This document shows positions 53,293-62,049 of a stretch of DNA of 64,000 bases, piece after piece. The position numbers were made by a program, and so were the translations under genes. Location of the stretch: assembly GCF_016765615.1 (NCBI RefSeq), contig NZ_JAESWA010000023.1:516093-580092 (forward strand), read 5' to 3'. A model generated the notes under the pieces. It was not told where the DNA came from. It made no database searches and worked only from the letters and a program-made list of their open reading frames with translations. Each line of letters begins with the position of its first letter. The stretch's first letter is position 1. The DNA comes from Clostridium paridis (GTDB lineage Bacteria > Bacillota > Clostridia > Clostridiales > Clostridiaceae).

Positions 53293-54256
53293 AACTATTA
53301 ACTACTTAAGAATTTCAGTTACTGATAATTGTAATCTAAGGTGTATATACTGCCTTGGAAAAGGTAATACATATTTTAAAAAGGAGCATGAATTGTTGTC
53401 CTTCGATGAAATTATTAGAGTTGTAAGTATTGCAGCTAAGTTAGGTATAGAAAAAATCAGAATTACTGGGGGAGAACCTCTAATGAGGAAAAATATTTGT
53501 AGCCTAGTAAGAAAAATTAAAAATATTGCAGGTATTAAAGAAGTACTAATGACTACTAATGGAATTCTACTTAATGAATGCTTAGAAGAGCTAATTGATA
53601 GCGGTGTAAATAAAATCAATTTGAGTCTAGATAGTATAGATCATGTGAAATATAGAAAATTAACAGGAGGGGGTGAGCTTAGTACAATAATTGAAGTTAT
53701 TGATAGATGTATAGAAAAAGGTGTAATTTTAAAACTTAATACAGTAATTATTAATAACTATAATAATGGTGAAATTTTAAATCTTATAAAATTTGCACTA
53801 GAAAAGAATATAGATATTCGCTTTATTGAGATGATGCCAATAGGGCTTAGTAAAGGAACAGAAGGTGTAACCTCAGATGAAATCAAAAAGATAATTGAAG
53901 AGGAGTATATTCTTAAACCTTATGAAGGAAATGTTTTAGGAGCCGGGCCAGCAATATATTATTATGCTCATAGTAAAAATTGTAACAGAGGAGGAAGAAT
54001 AGGATTTATAAGCCCATTAACTCATAATTTTTGTAGTTCATGCAATAGGCTTAGAATAACTTCTGATGGTTTTCTAAAGCAATGTTTGAATTGGAAATAT
54101 GGTGTTGATTTGAAAAACATATTAAGAAAAGGAGTTTCAGATGATGAACTTGAGAAAATAATTAAAAATACAATTCTAAATAAGCCGAATAAACATAATT
54201 TTGGAACAAACAATCAAGACGAAGATAAAAGGCTTATGTCACAGATTGGTGGATAA
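53273..54256 (+). CDS. moaA: GTP 3',8-cyclase MoaA
   Basis: A 327-residue radical SAM enzyme from ATG 53273. The radical SAM cluster motif CNLRCIYC (about residues 18-25) is intact. The second cluster near the C-terminus has [10 protein letters not shown] and a later Cys in KQCL. The extreme C-terminus SQIGG keeps the GG needed for activity. It converts GTP to cyclic pyranopterin precursor. It is the last gene of the cluster. No moaD or moaE is found beside it. Confidence 0.96.
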   Translation: MLDKYCRTINYLRISVTDNCNLRCIYCLGKGNTYFKKEHELLSFDEIIRVVSIAAKLGIEKIRITGGEPLMRKNICSLVRKIKNIAGIKEVLMTTNGILLNECLEELIDSGVNKINLSLDSIDHVKYRKLTGGGELSTIIEVIDRCIEKGVILKLNTVIINNYNNGEILNLIKFALEKNIDIRFIEMMPIGLSKGTEGVTSDEIKKIIEEEYILKPYEGNVLGAGPAIYYYAHSKNCNRGGRIGFISPLTHNFCSSCNRLRITSDGFLKQCLNWKYGVDLKNILRKGVSDDELEKIIKNTILNKPNKHNFGTNNQDEDKRLMSQIGG

Positions 54257-54365
54257 AGGTAATAAAGTTTTTCTAAAAGAATAGACAGAATTAGAATCTT
54301 GAACAAAATAACTATACTTGTTTAATGTAATGTGCTATTATACCCTTTGTATATAATATAGGTTT

Positions 54366-54540
54366 AATCGTAGTTGATTAATTAAAAGGGAAGTTGGGTG
54401 AAAATCCCTCACGGTCCCGCCACTGTAAAAGAGTAGTTCTTATAAAATATGTCACTGAGATATTTCGGGAAGGCTTATAAGAATGTAGATACTTAAGTCA
54501 GGAGACCTGCCTATATTTTGAGAAAAATAGCTCTACGGAT
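54366..54540 (+). promoter_or_regulatory. cobalamin (B12) riboswitch
   Basis: The core is unmistakable. AAGGGAAGTTGGGTGAAAATCCCTCACGGTCCCGCCACTG is present in pieces at 54385-54425, and the B12 box AAGTCAGGAGACCTGCC at 54495-54511. P1 is formed by AATCGTAG (54366-54373) and CTACGGAT (54533-54540). It senses adenosyl- or other cobalamin, and ligand binding normally turns expression off through the terminator at 54591. Confidence 0.93.
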
Positions 54541-54590
54541 GATAGGGGGTATTTGTAATGATAAATGTTTATATTTATTTTCGCAATTAG

Positions 54591-54621
54591 GCCTCTTGAC
54601 GCATTAAGTTAAGAGGCTTTT
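54591..54621 (+). terminator. riboswitch-controlled terminator
   Basis: GCCTCTTGAC and GTTAAGAGGC form a 10-bp stem (one G-U) with a 7-nt loop and four T residues, 24 bp before the NiCoT start. It is the expression platform of the cobalamin riboswitch. Confidence 0.85.
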
Positions 54622-54644
54622 CAAATGAGAATATTATATAGAGG

Positions 54645-55676
54645 ATGGAAAATTTTTTGAAGACAATAAAATCAAATATACAAGAAAAGAAATATTCAGG
54701 ATTCATTAGATATATTATTGCTGTATTAGCATTGCATATCATAGGTATAGCATTATTAATAACAGGAGTTAGCAAGTATCCACAAATAATTGGTATGGCA
54801 GTTCTTTCTTATACATTAGGGCTTAGGCATGCTTTTGATGCAGACCATATAACTGCAATAGATAATACAGTTCGAAAGCTGGTGCAAGAAAGACAAAATC
54901 CAAAAGGAGTAGGTTTTCTATTTTCCTTTGGACATTCAACTGTAGTAATAATAATGGCGGCACTTACAGTTTTTGCAGTAAAGTGGACGGAAAACAGTAT
55001 GCCACAGTTTCAAAAGTATGGAGGTGCTATTTCACTTGCAGTTTCAGGTAGTTTCCTTCTTATAATTGGATTAGTTAACCTCTTCATGTGGAAGGATATT
55101 TTTAAAACTTTTTTAAAAGTAAGAAAGGGCACTTATAAGGAAGAAGAACTAGATTATGACAATTCTAAGGGATTTATTAATAAATTAACTGGAATTGTGT
55201 ACAAGTCTATTAGAAAAGGATGGCATGTGTATATATTAGGATTTCTATTTGGACTAGGGTTTGATACTGCAACTCAAGTTTCTCTTTTAGCAACTTCAGC
55301 AACTGCAGCAAGTCATGAGATACCGATTCTTGCCACGTTATCTTTCCCAATATTATTTACAGCAGGCATGAGTTTAATGGATACGGCAGACGGCTTCTTT
55401 ATGTGCACGGCATACGAATGGGTTTTCTCAACACCAATTCGTAAAATCTATTACAACCTTACCATTACAGGGCTTTCAGTAATTGCAGCTTTGTTTATTG
55501 GATTTATTGAAATAATACAAATGATAACACCTATACTTGGACTAGATAATGAATTCTGTAATTTCATTAGTAACTTAGATTTTAATATTGCTGGTTATAT
55601 TTTAGTGGGATTATTTATAGTAGTATGGGGAATATCCTATGCTGGTTGGAAGATACTTAATATAGGAGAAAAATAG
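54645..55676 (+). CDS. NiCoT-family cobalt/nickel transporter
   Basis: A 343-residue membrane protein of the HoxN/NixA/NicT family with eight helices. The metal-recognition motif RHAFDADHITAID (about residues 65-77) and later FSFGHSTVV and LGFDTATQVSL are intact. It imports Ni2+ or Co2+ by proton motive force. The upstream cobalamin riboswitch favours cobalt for B12 synthesis. The GAGG site touches the annotated ATG, so the actual start may be TTG 54657. A link to the nickel chaperones of the ohyA operon is possible but not shown. Confidence 0.93.
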   Translation: MENFLKTIKSNIQEKKYSGFIRYIIAVLALHIIGIALLITGVSKYPQIIGMAVLSYTLGLRHAFDADHITAIDNTVRKLVQERQNPKGVGFLFSFGHSTVVIIMAALTVFAVKWTENSMPQFQKYGGAISLAVSGSFLLIIGLVNLFMWKDIFKTFLKVRKGTYKEEELDYDNSKGFINKLTGIVYKSIRKGWHVYILGFLFGLGFDTATQVSLLATSATAASHEIPILATLSFPILFTAGMSLMDTADGFFMCTAYEWVFSTPIRKIYYNLTITGLSVIAALFIGFIEIIQMITPILGLDNEFCNFISNLDFNIAGYILVGLFIVVWGISYAGWKILNIGEK

Positions 55677-55746
55677 AATTATTTGTAGGAGCACAATAAG
55701 CATAGTATAATTGGATTAATATTAACAGTAAGTTGGGGTGGCTATT

Positions 55747-56184
55747 TTGAATATAGAAAAAGTTAAGCTAGTAAATATGGAAGAGACCATAAAGTTATCA
55801 ATCGAAGTTTTTAATAGAGAACAGCATATACCAGAAGAATTAATTCCCATAAGAGAAGATCTAGAGCCTGTTTGGTGGTGTGGGAAATTAAATGGAGAAA
55901 TAGTTGCTGTTGTTGCAAGTTGGAAAGAAGAAGGGGAATGGCATTGGGGAAGATATGCAGTTGACAAAAAGTTACGTGGAAAAGGTTTAGGTAAGAAGAT
56001 TGCATTATTTTCACTTAATGAAGTCTTTAACCTTGGAGCAGAGAAAATATATATTGAAGCAAGAGACATAACTCTAAGAATGTTAGAAAAGTTCGGCTGT
56101 GAAGTTATAGGAAAAGCAGAAGATTTTTATGGAGATAAGGTAACTCCTATTGTTTTAAAAAAGAATAAATTTATGAATAGATAA
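55747..56184 (+). CDS. GNAT-family acetyltransferase
   Basis: A 145-residue GNAT protein, ElaA/YjcF-like in size. TTG 55747 is preferred because GGGGTGG overlaps the GTG at 55738. The acetyl-CoA motif is YAVDKKLRGKGLGKKIALFSL (loop about residues 74-86), followed by EARDITLRMLEKFG. The short Trp-rich stretch VWWCGKLNGEIVAVVASW precedes it. Substrate unknown. Confidence 0.82.
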   Translation: MNIEKVKLVNMEETIKLSIEVFNREQHIPEELIPIREDLEPVWWCGKLNGEIVAVVASWKEEGEWHWGRYAVDKKLRGKGLGKKIALFSLNEVFNLGAEKIYIEARDITLRMLEKFGCEVIGKAEDFYGDKVTPIVLKKNKFMNR

Positions 56185-56190
56185 AGAATT

Positions 56191-56229
56191 AAGAGGAGCC
56201 TTTTTATATCTAAGGCTCCTCTTTTTTTT
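56191..56229. terminator. bidirectional terminator
   Basis: A perfect 11-bp stem (AAGAGGAGCCT with AGGCTCCTCTT) followed by six or more T residues; shared with the convergent TetR gene. Confidence 0.88.
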
Positions 56230-56234
56230 ATATG

Positions 56235-56825
56235 CTATTTAAGTTTTTCATTAATCATTTTTTCTACTATTTCTAAATAATCTCCATCATATTCAATTAC
56301 TTTATTTGCAATTAATAGTGCTATACCATGTACTAAACTCCACATAGACATAGTATCTAAGTAATACATATCTTTTTTAGTTGATATGGAACTAAGATAA
56401 TTCTCACAACATTTTTTAAAAATATAGAAAGGTGAACCATCAAGATGATGTAACTCATTATTACTAATAAATATTGGATATTTATGTTCTGTAAGAAACA
56501 TAAATTTTAAGTATTCAGGATTTTCTACCATAAACTTAACGTAGGATTTTCCCATCTCAAGAATTTGAATTTTAGGATTATCAGGATATTTTTCTGTAGA
56601 TTCTAATAAAGAAGCAGAAAATGCCTCCCAAACTTCTAAAGCTATTGAGCTAATCAAATCTTCCTTATCCTTAAAATGCTTATATGGTGCAGTGTGGCTA
56701 ACACCACACATACTAGCAACCTTTCTTAAGGAAAATCCTTCAAAACCTTCTTTATTTAAGAGCTGTAGACCATTTCTTATCATATCTTCTTTTAACGTAC
56801 CATGATGGTAGTTATCTTTAGCCAT
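56235..56825 (-). CDS. TetR/AcrR-family regulator, WHG-type C-terminus
   Basis: A 196-residue repressor. The N-terminal HTH is FSLRKVASMCGVSHTAPYKHF (first half about residues 27-38). The C-terminal domain has WSLVHGIALL, typical of WHG-domain regulators. It is divergent from the two flavodoxin genes. The promoter between them contains two copies of the palindrome GTTTACAGTGTAAAC, and two more precede the MFS gene at 58309. It is the best candidate to bind these sites. Ligand unknown. Confidence 0.88.
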   Translation of the reverse strand: MAKDNYHHGTLKEDMIRNGLQLLNKEGFEGFSLRKVASMCGVSHTAPYKHFKDKEDLISSIALEVWEAFSASLLESTEKYPDNPKIQILEMGKSYVKFMVENPEYLKFMFLTEHKYPIFISNNELHHLDGSPFYIFKKCCENYLSSISTKKDMYYLDTMSMWSLVHGIALLIANKVIEYDGDYLEIVEKMINEKLK

Positions 56826-56872
56826 TTAATTTTTCCTCCAAAATAATTAATAAAAAAATTATATCATAAGAT

Positions 56873-56928
56873 GTTGACAGTGTAAACTTGTGAGAATATA
56901 ATACAAATATAAAGTTTACAGTGTAAAC
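56873..56928 (+). promoter_or_regulatory. sigma-A promoter with two TetR-type operators
   Basis: TTGACA (56874-56879) and TATAAT (56897-56902) with 17 bp between form a consensus promoter for 56949. Operator 1, GTTGACAGTGTAAAC (56873-56887), covers the minus-35; operator 2, GTTTACAGTGTAAAC (56914-56928), is a perfect 7-1-7 palindrome over the start region. The two centres are 41 bp apart. Confidence 0.75.
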
Positions 56929-56948
56929 ATACTAAAAGGAGGATAACT

Positions 56949-57524
56949 ATGAATATATTGTTAGTTAGTGATGGTGAAGCTACAAGTAGCGTGGGAGAAA
57001 AACTTCAAGAGGAATTACTTAAAAAGCTTAATGAGAGTAATTATAGTTATAAATACTACAATGTTAAAGATGAGAAAATGAATAAATGTGTAGGTTGTTT
57101 TAATTGCTGGTTAAGGACACCTGGACTATGCGTTTTTGATGATATAACTAGAGATATAAGCAGAGATGAGATAAATAGTGATTTGTATATTGTTTTAAGT
57201 GAAATAAAATATGGATCATATAGTCCAAAAATAAAAAGGGTATTAGATCGTGGTATATGCAAGATTCTCCCTTTCTTTAAAGATGTTAATGGTGAAATGC
57301 ACCATGCACCACGTTATGAAAAATATCCAGAACTTGTTTTTGTTGGTTATGGTAGAGATATTTCCGTCAATGAGGAAGAGACATTTAAGGGGTTAAATCA
57401 AGCAAATGCTATAAATTTTCAAAAGGATAATGCAGAAAGCTATGTATGTAGAGATGTAGCAGAAATTGAAAACTTGGTAAATAGTATATTAAGCTACATT
57501 AAAGTTATGGGAGGGGAAAGATAA
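56949..57524 (+). CDS. flavodoxin-like NAD(P)H oxidoreductase
   Basis: A 191-residue flavodoxin-fold protein. The FMN phosphate loop corresponds to LLVSDGEATSSVGEKL (about residues 4-19), a form with Asp-Gly-Glu in place of the usual G-S-x-R. CVGCFNCWLRTPGLC (about 49-63) is a Cys-rich stretch found in iron-sulfur flavoproteins; here it gives a compact cluster or metal site. It overlaps the next flavodoxin gene by 1 bp and is under the operator-bearing promoter. Confidence 0.8.
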   Translation: MNILLVSDGEATSSVGEKLQEELLKKLNESNYSYKYYNVKDEKMNKCVGCFNCWLRTPGLCVFDDITRDISRDEINSDLYIVLSEIKYGSYSPKIKRVLDRGICKILPFFKDVNGEMHHAPRYEKYPELVFVGYGRDISVNEEETFKGLNQANAINFQKDNAESYVCRDVAEIENLVNSILSYIKVMGGER

Positions 57525-58174
57525 TGAAAAAATTATATTTTGTAAATGGAAGTCCAAGAGGTAATAATAGTGCTTCTAAGTTTTTTATTGATGAACTTAA
57601 TAAGATGATCCAACTTGAAAATGTAGAAGTAAATCATTGTACTATAAATAATAAGGTGAATTATGAAGAACTTGCAGGTTCAGATATATTAATAATTACT
57701 TTCCCGCTATATGTAGACTCTTTACCATCAACAGTAATTGAGTTTTTGGTTAACTTAGAAGAACAAGCTAAGATTATTAAAAAATCTGTAAAAGTTTATG
57801 GAGTAGTTAATTGTGGATTCTTTGAGGGAATCCAAACAAGGTATGCGCTTAAAATATTAGAACATTTCTGCAATAAAGTAGGATATGAGTGGAGATTTGG
57901 TGTAGGTATTGGAGCTGGAGAATTTATGAGAGGGACAAAAGATATTATTCCATTTAATAGTGAAATCAAAAAAGATGCACATAATGCATTCTTAGAAGTA
58001 AGTGATGATATTGTAAGTGATTCAAATAAATCAAAAGATAACTTTTTTATATCCCCCAAAATACCTAGGGAGATGTTTTTTTCAGAAGGACAAAAAAATT
58101 GGGTAGAAGCTGCCAAGAGTATGTCTGTTAGTGAAGAGAAGTTATATGATAAGCCTTTTATAGAGAGCGTTTAA
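57524..58174 (+). CDS. flavodoxin family NAD(P)H-dependent oxidoreductase
   Basis: A 216-residue protein with the FMN-binding N-terminal motif VNGSPRGNNSASKFF (about residues 7-21) and TFPLYVDSLPSTVIEFL (about 65-81). It has no cysteine cluster, unlike its neighbour. Together the two may reduce quinones, nitro-compounds or a toxic substrate whose export the MFS protein performs. It is the second gene of the 56949 transcript. Confidence 0.85.
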   Translation: MKKLYFVNGSPRGNNSASKFFIDELNKMIQLENVEVNHCTINNKVNYEELAGSDILIITFPLYVDSLPSTVIEFLVNLEEQAKIIKKSVKVYGVVNCGFFEGIQTRYALKILEHFCNKVGYEWRFGVGIGAGEFMRGTKDIIPFNSEIKKDAHNAFLEVSDDIVSDSNKSKDNFFISPKIPREMFFSEGQKNWVEAAKSMSVSEEKLYDKPFIESV

Positions 58175-58259
58175 TAAATAAATTCTTATAAATAGAGTGT
58201 GTGAGAGTGATGCATACTCTATTTTTTTCTTTACAAAACAATAAAAGAAATATACAATA

Positions 58260-58294
58260 GTTTACATGGTGTAAACTATTTACTATGTGTAAAC
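58260..58294 (+). promoter_or_regulatory. tandem TetR-type operators before the MFS gene
   Basis: GTTTACATGGTGTAAAC (58260-58276) and ATTTACTATGTGTAAAC (58278-58294) are adjacent 7-3-7 palindromes of the same half-site (GTTTACA/TGTAAAC) as the operators at 56873-56928. The second ends 4 bp before the AAGGAGG site of the MFS gene. No clear minus-10 is visible between, so the promoter probably overlaps these operators. Confidence 0.65.
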
Positions 58295-58308
58295 TAAGGA
58301 GGATAATA

Positions 58309-59502
58309 ATGTTAAAACTACATGAAAAAAAGGGGTTTCCTTTATTTATATTGATGCTTAATTTATTTATTGCTTTATTGGGACAAGGCATGGTTATTCC
58401 AATACTACCTGACTATCTTAAGCAATTTAATGTTGCTGGAGCGGCTGCAGGATACTTAGTTGCAGCCTTTGGAGCAGCTCAATTCCTCTTTTCGCCTATT
58501 GGTGGAAGACTTTCAGATAGACATGGTAGAAAAATAATGATATTATCAGGTTTATCTTTAACTGTTATTGCAGACTTTATATTTGCAATTTCACATACTT
58601 TAATGTTACTCTACATAGCTCGTATTATTGGGGGAATTGGATTAGGAATAATGGTTCCATCTGTTTTAGCATATGTTGCAGATATAACTACAAGAGAAAC
58701 TAGAGCAAAAGGGATGGGGTATATAAGTGCAGCTATGAATTTAGGTATGGTATTAGGTCCCGGAATTGGAGGTATAATAGCTCAATTTGGGTTAAGAGCG
58801 CCATATTTTTTAGCCTCATTTTTAGGACTAATTTCAACGTTGCTAACTATAATACTTCCAGAAACTCTTCCAATAGAAAAAAGAAATATTTCAAAGTCAT
58901 CTAAAAAGCAGGAGTCAATCATTAAACAGCTTACAAGATCAGTTCATATGTCATATTTTAAATACTTGTTATTAATACTTGTTATGACTTTTGGGTTGGT
59001 TAGCTATGAAACAGTTTACTCACTTTATGCAGAATATAAATATGGATTTAATTCTCAATATATTTCTATATTAATTACACTGGGTGCAGCCATTGGAATT
59101 CTAACTCAAGTATGGCTTTTAGATAAAGTAGTAACAAGATTTGGGGAGTTTAAGTTAATTAAGTTTTCGTTACTAATGACATCAATTGCGCTTTTATTAA
59201 TGATAGTAAAAGTAAATTTTATTTATCTTTTAGCTGTATCTTCTATATTTTTCGCCTTTAATTCATTTTTAAGGCCAACTGTAAATACATTGTTATCGAA
59301 TGAAACTAAGAGTGATGAGCAGGGTTTTGTTTCTGGATTAAATACTACATATACAAGTATGGGAAATATAATCGGCCCAATAATGGCAGGCAACCTTTTT
59401 GATATTAATTTTAATTTACCATATATATTGGGTGCATTAATTCTTTTTGGTACAATATTCTTAACTAAAAAAGATAAAGATGAGGTTATACAAAATGAGT
59501 GA
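58309..59502 (+). CDS. MFS drug exporter, 12 helices
   Basis: A 397-residue major facilitator. ATG 58309 follows AAGGAGGAT. Motif A is GGRLSDRHGRKIM (about residues 65-77), and motif C of antiporters is GPGIGGIIAQFG in helix five. It belongs to the TetA/MdtG-like DHA1 group that exports drugs by proton antiport. It overlaps the following TetR gene by 8 bp and has tandem operators upstream. Substrate unknown. Confidence 0.88.
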   Translation: MLKLHEKKGFPLFILMLNLFIALLGQGMVIPILPDYLKQFNVAGAAAGYLVAAFGAAQFLFSPIGGRLSDRHGRKIMILSGLSLTVIADFIFAISHTLMLLYIARIIGGIGLGIMVPSVLAYVADITTRETRAKGMGYISAAMNLGMVLGPGIGGIIAQFGLRAPYFLASFLGLISTLLTIILPETLPIEKRNISKSSKKQESIIKQLTRSVHMSYFKYLLLILVMTFGLVSYETVYSLYAEYKYGFNSQYISILITLGAAIGILTQVWLLDKVVTRFGEFKLIKFSLLMTSIALLLMIVKVNFIYLLAVSSIFFAFNSFLRPTVNTLLSNETKSDEQGFVSGLNTTYTSMGNIIGPIMAGNLFDINFNLPYILGALILFGTIFLTKKDKDEVIQNE

Positions 59503-60130
59503 TTCATGGCATGAGAATTTAAAAAGTAAAAATCGACTTGAGATTATTGCTGCAGCAAGAGAATTATTTCTAGAAAATAATTTTTTTAATGTTAGCGTGA
59601 AGGATGTATGTAACTTAGCTGGAGTAAGTAGAGTTACTTTTTATAAACATTTTAAATCCCTAGATGAGTTAATATTTGAAGTGCAAATGAATGTTTTAGA
59701 TAATATGACGGAATATATAATTGGTAGAGATAATAGTGATGTTAGTGGAATGGAAAGACTTAAATTAATACTTAATGCTTGGATTCAATTTGCAAAAGAG
59801 CATAGAGAACAGATGAATTTTATTATTTTATTTGATCTTTATTATGATACCTATGATTCTGATGAAGAACTTAAAAACAAGTATGCAAACTTTGTTAGTA
59901 AGGAAAACCAAAATTATTTTCTGAATTCAGCAATTAACAAAGGAATAAGTGACGGAACACTAAGAAAAGATATAAATCCAATTAGAACTGGTTATTATAT
60001 ATTTCAAACAATAATGGGAGTTCTGCAAAGAATGAGCTACACTAAATTGCCTGAAAATAATGAAGATATTACGTTTGATGATATTTCTTCATCTGTATTG
60101 GAGATGATCATAAATTCTATTAAAGCATAA
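59495..60130 (+). CDS. TetR/AcrR-family regulator
   Basis: A 211-residue regulator from ATG 59495. The HTH is VSVKDVCNLAGVSRVTFYKHF (about residues 30-48). The C-terminal domain ends QTIMGVLQRMSYTKLP. It overlaps the MFS gene by 8 bp and is surely co-transcribed with it. A self-regulated repressor of the exporter is the usual pattern; whether this or the 56235 regulator binds the shared palindromes is not clear. Confidence 0.88.
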   Translation: MSDSWHENLKSKNRLEIIAAARELFLENNFFNVSVKDVCNLAGVSRVTFYKHFKSLDELIFEVQMNVLDNMTEYIIGRDNSDVSGMERLKLILNAWIQFAKEHREQMNFIILFDLYYDTYDSDEELKNKYANFVSKENQNYFLNSAINKGISDGTLRKDINPIRTGYYIFQTIMGVLQRMSYTKLPENNEDITFDDISSSVLEMIINSIKA

Positions 60131-60163
60131 AATACAAAAATTTGATTTTGGATTGTATGGAAC

Positions 60164-60199
60164 GTCTGGGTAAATAATGCTTATCCAGGCTTTTTTATT
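60164..60199 (+). terminator. terminator after MFS/TetR unit
   Basis: GTCTGGGTAA and TTATCCAGGC (two G-U pairs) with a 7-nt loop, then TTTTTTATTTTT. Confidence 0.85.
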
Positions 60200-60244
60200 T
60201 TTAAAATTATTTAATTATTAATTAATAAATGTTAAGAATAGACA

Positions 60245-60308
60245 AACACTTACACAAAATGGTAACAAATTAATTATTTTTGTTAATTGTGAAATGGTGT
60301 AAAGTGTT
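60245..60308. repeat. 64-bp imperfect inverted repeat upstream of motA
   Basis: AACACTTACAC (60245-60255) pairs with GTGTAAAGTGTT (60297-60308) with one extra A. Inside, CAAATTAA and TTAATTG pair again. It sits 190 bp before motA in a 366-bp gap and matches no motif known to me. It could be an operator or an RNA element. Confidence 0.45.
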
Positions 60309-60496
60309 ATAAAACCACGCCTCTTAGTGAATTATTCATGGGTTGGAAAAAATTAATTTGCAGTTAAATCTATCGAAAGATACTTTTCATACGATATATA
60401 TTATGGTAAGATATTTATATCATAAATCAACAAATTTGTACTAAAATATACAAATTTCGGGTTTAAAAAATACATAAATACTGAAGGGGTGAGAAG

Positions 60497-61288
60497 ATGG
60501 ACATATTTCTATTGATTGGTATTGTTGTTGGGTTTTTTGCGGTTTTGACAGGATTACTTTTAAAAGGTGCTAGTGTTGCTATACTAGTAAATGGAGAAGC
60601 AGTAATAGTTATACTTGTAGGTACTATGGCTGCAGTAATGAATGCTTATACTTCAAAAGAATTCTTAAATATGCCAAAGCTATTTGGAGCTCTTTTTAGT
60701 AATAAAGTAAAGCAAGATCCAATAGACATCATAAACCTAATAATCAATTTAGCACAAGAAACTCGTAGAAATGGATTACTATCTCTAGAGACTAAAATTC
60801 AAGAGATGGAAGCAGGTTTCATGAAGAGAGGTTTAGAGATGGTAGTTGATGGTGTTGAACCTGATATTTGTAGACAAGTCCTTGAAGGTGAAATTCAAGC
60901 TTTGGAAGAAAGACATAGAGTCGGAGCTTCAATGTTTACTACTGCAGGAGGAACGTCTCCTACACTTGGGGTTTTAGGTGCAGTTATAGGATTAATAGGT
61001 GCGCTTGGAAACTTAAATGATACTCAAAAGCTTGGAGAATCGATAGCTTCAGCTTTCGTTGCGACGCTTTATGGAATTTTCTTTGGTTACGTTATTTGGC
61101 ATCCATTTGCTTCAAGACTTAAAAGAAAGTCAACTGTAGAAGTAAGTAATATGGAATTAATGCTAGAAGGTATTTTATCTATACAAGAAGGAATAAATCC
61201 AAAAGCCATTGAACAAAAGTTAGCAAGTATGTTGAGTCCAAAAGACAGAAAAAGACTTGAAGAAGGTAGTAGCACTACTGAAAATTAA
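60497..61288 (+). CDS. motA: flagellar motor stator protein MotA
   Basis: A 263-residue membrane protein with four helices. The segment GTMAAVMNAY and ...the cytoplasmic loop with RRNGLLSLE (about 92-100) match MotA, and the conserved helix pair lies at ASMFTTAGGTSPTLGVLGAVIGL (first half about 149-160). It forms the proton (or sodium) channel of the flagellar stator with MotB, encoded 14 bp downstream. The ATG follows AGGGGTGAG. No flagellar structural gene is in the window. Confidence 0.95.
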   Translation: MDIFLLIGIVVGFFAVLTGLLLKGASVAILVNGEAVIVILVGTMAAVMNAYTSKEFLNMPKLFGALFSNKVKQDPIDIINLIINLAQETRRNGLLSLETKIQEMEAGFMKRGLEMVVDGVEPDICRQVLEGEIQALEERHRVGASMFTTAGGTSPTLGVLGAVIGLIGALGNLNDTQKLGESIASAFVATLYGIFFGYVIWHPFASRLKRKSTVEVSNMELMLEGILSIQEGINPKAIEQKLASMLSPKDRKRLEEGSSTTEN

Positions 61289-61302
61289 TTGAGAGGAGGC
61301 CA

Positions 61303-62031
61303 ATGATGAAACGTAAAAAAGAACATCATGAAGAACATGTTGATGAAACATGGCTTCTTCCATATTCAGACATGTTGACACTTCTATTGGCACTTTTCAT
61401 AGTAATGTTTGCAATGAGTCAAGTAGATAACAAAAAACTTGCAAGAGTAAGTCAAACATTCAATGCAATCTTTGCTGGTGGTAAAGGTGTCTTAGTTGAT
61501 AGTGGCGGAGATACTCCTGGGGCAGCAGCAGTAACAAATAGTATAATGGAACAGGATAAGATGGCTGATATTAAAGCTGCCTTAGATGAAGAAATTAAAA
61601 GTAATGGATATGATAATCAAGTAAAAGTGAACCTTGGTGCGGAAGGATTAAGTATTAATATTCAAGATACAGTGCTTTTCAATTCTGGTGAAGCAGATGT
61701 ACTAGAAAAATTTAATCCAGTGCTTTTACAAATAGCTGGTATGATAAAAGGTTTAGATAATGAGATAAGAATTAGTGGACATACTGATAATATACCCATA
61801 AAGAATGCAAAGTTCCGTTCAAATTGGGACTTAAGTTATATGCGTGCCTCAAATGTTATGGAGTTTTTTGTTCATAGTGGTAAAGTTGCGCCTGAGAAAT
61901 TTTCAATTGAGGCTGATGGTGAATATAGACCTAAATATGACAATTCCACAGCTGAAGGTAGGGCTAAAAATCGAAGCATAGACATACTAGTAGTCCGTAA
62001 ATATGCGCTTAATGATAAAAAATCAGAATAG
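61303..62031 (+). CDS. motB: flagellar motor stator protein MotB
   Basis: A 242-residue protein with one helix (about residues 20-40) carrying the proton-binding Asp in WLLPYSDMLTLLLALFIVMF (Asp about residue 23). The C-terminal OmpA-like peptidoglycan-binding domain (about 110-240) has IRISGHTDNIPI and NWDLSYMRASNVM. It anchors the stator to the cell wall. The ATG follows GAGGAGG. Same operon as motA. Confidence 0.95.
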   Translation: MMKRKKEHHEEHVDETWLLPYSDMLTLLLALFIVMFAMSQVDNKKLARVSQTFNAIFAGGKGVLVDSGGDTPGAAAVTNSIMEQDKMADIKAALDEEIKSNGYDNQVKVNLGAEGLSINIQDTVLFNSGEADVLEKFNPVLLQIAGMIKGLDNEIRISGHTDNIPIKNAKFRSNWDLSYMRASNVMEFFVHSGKVAPEKFSIEADGEYRPKYDNSTAEGRAKNRSIDILVVRKYALNDKKSE

Positions 62032-62049
62032 TATTTATGGAGGAAGTAT

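Noticed and set aside
60200-60496. c-di-GMP riboswitch before motA
   Set aside because: No GEMM core is present; the inverted repeat is AT-rich and lacks the conserved GNRA-type and GGNCAAA segments.
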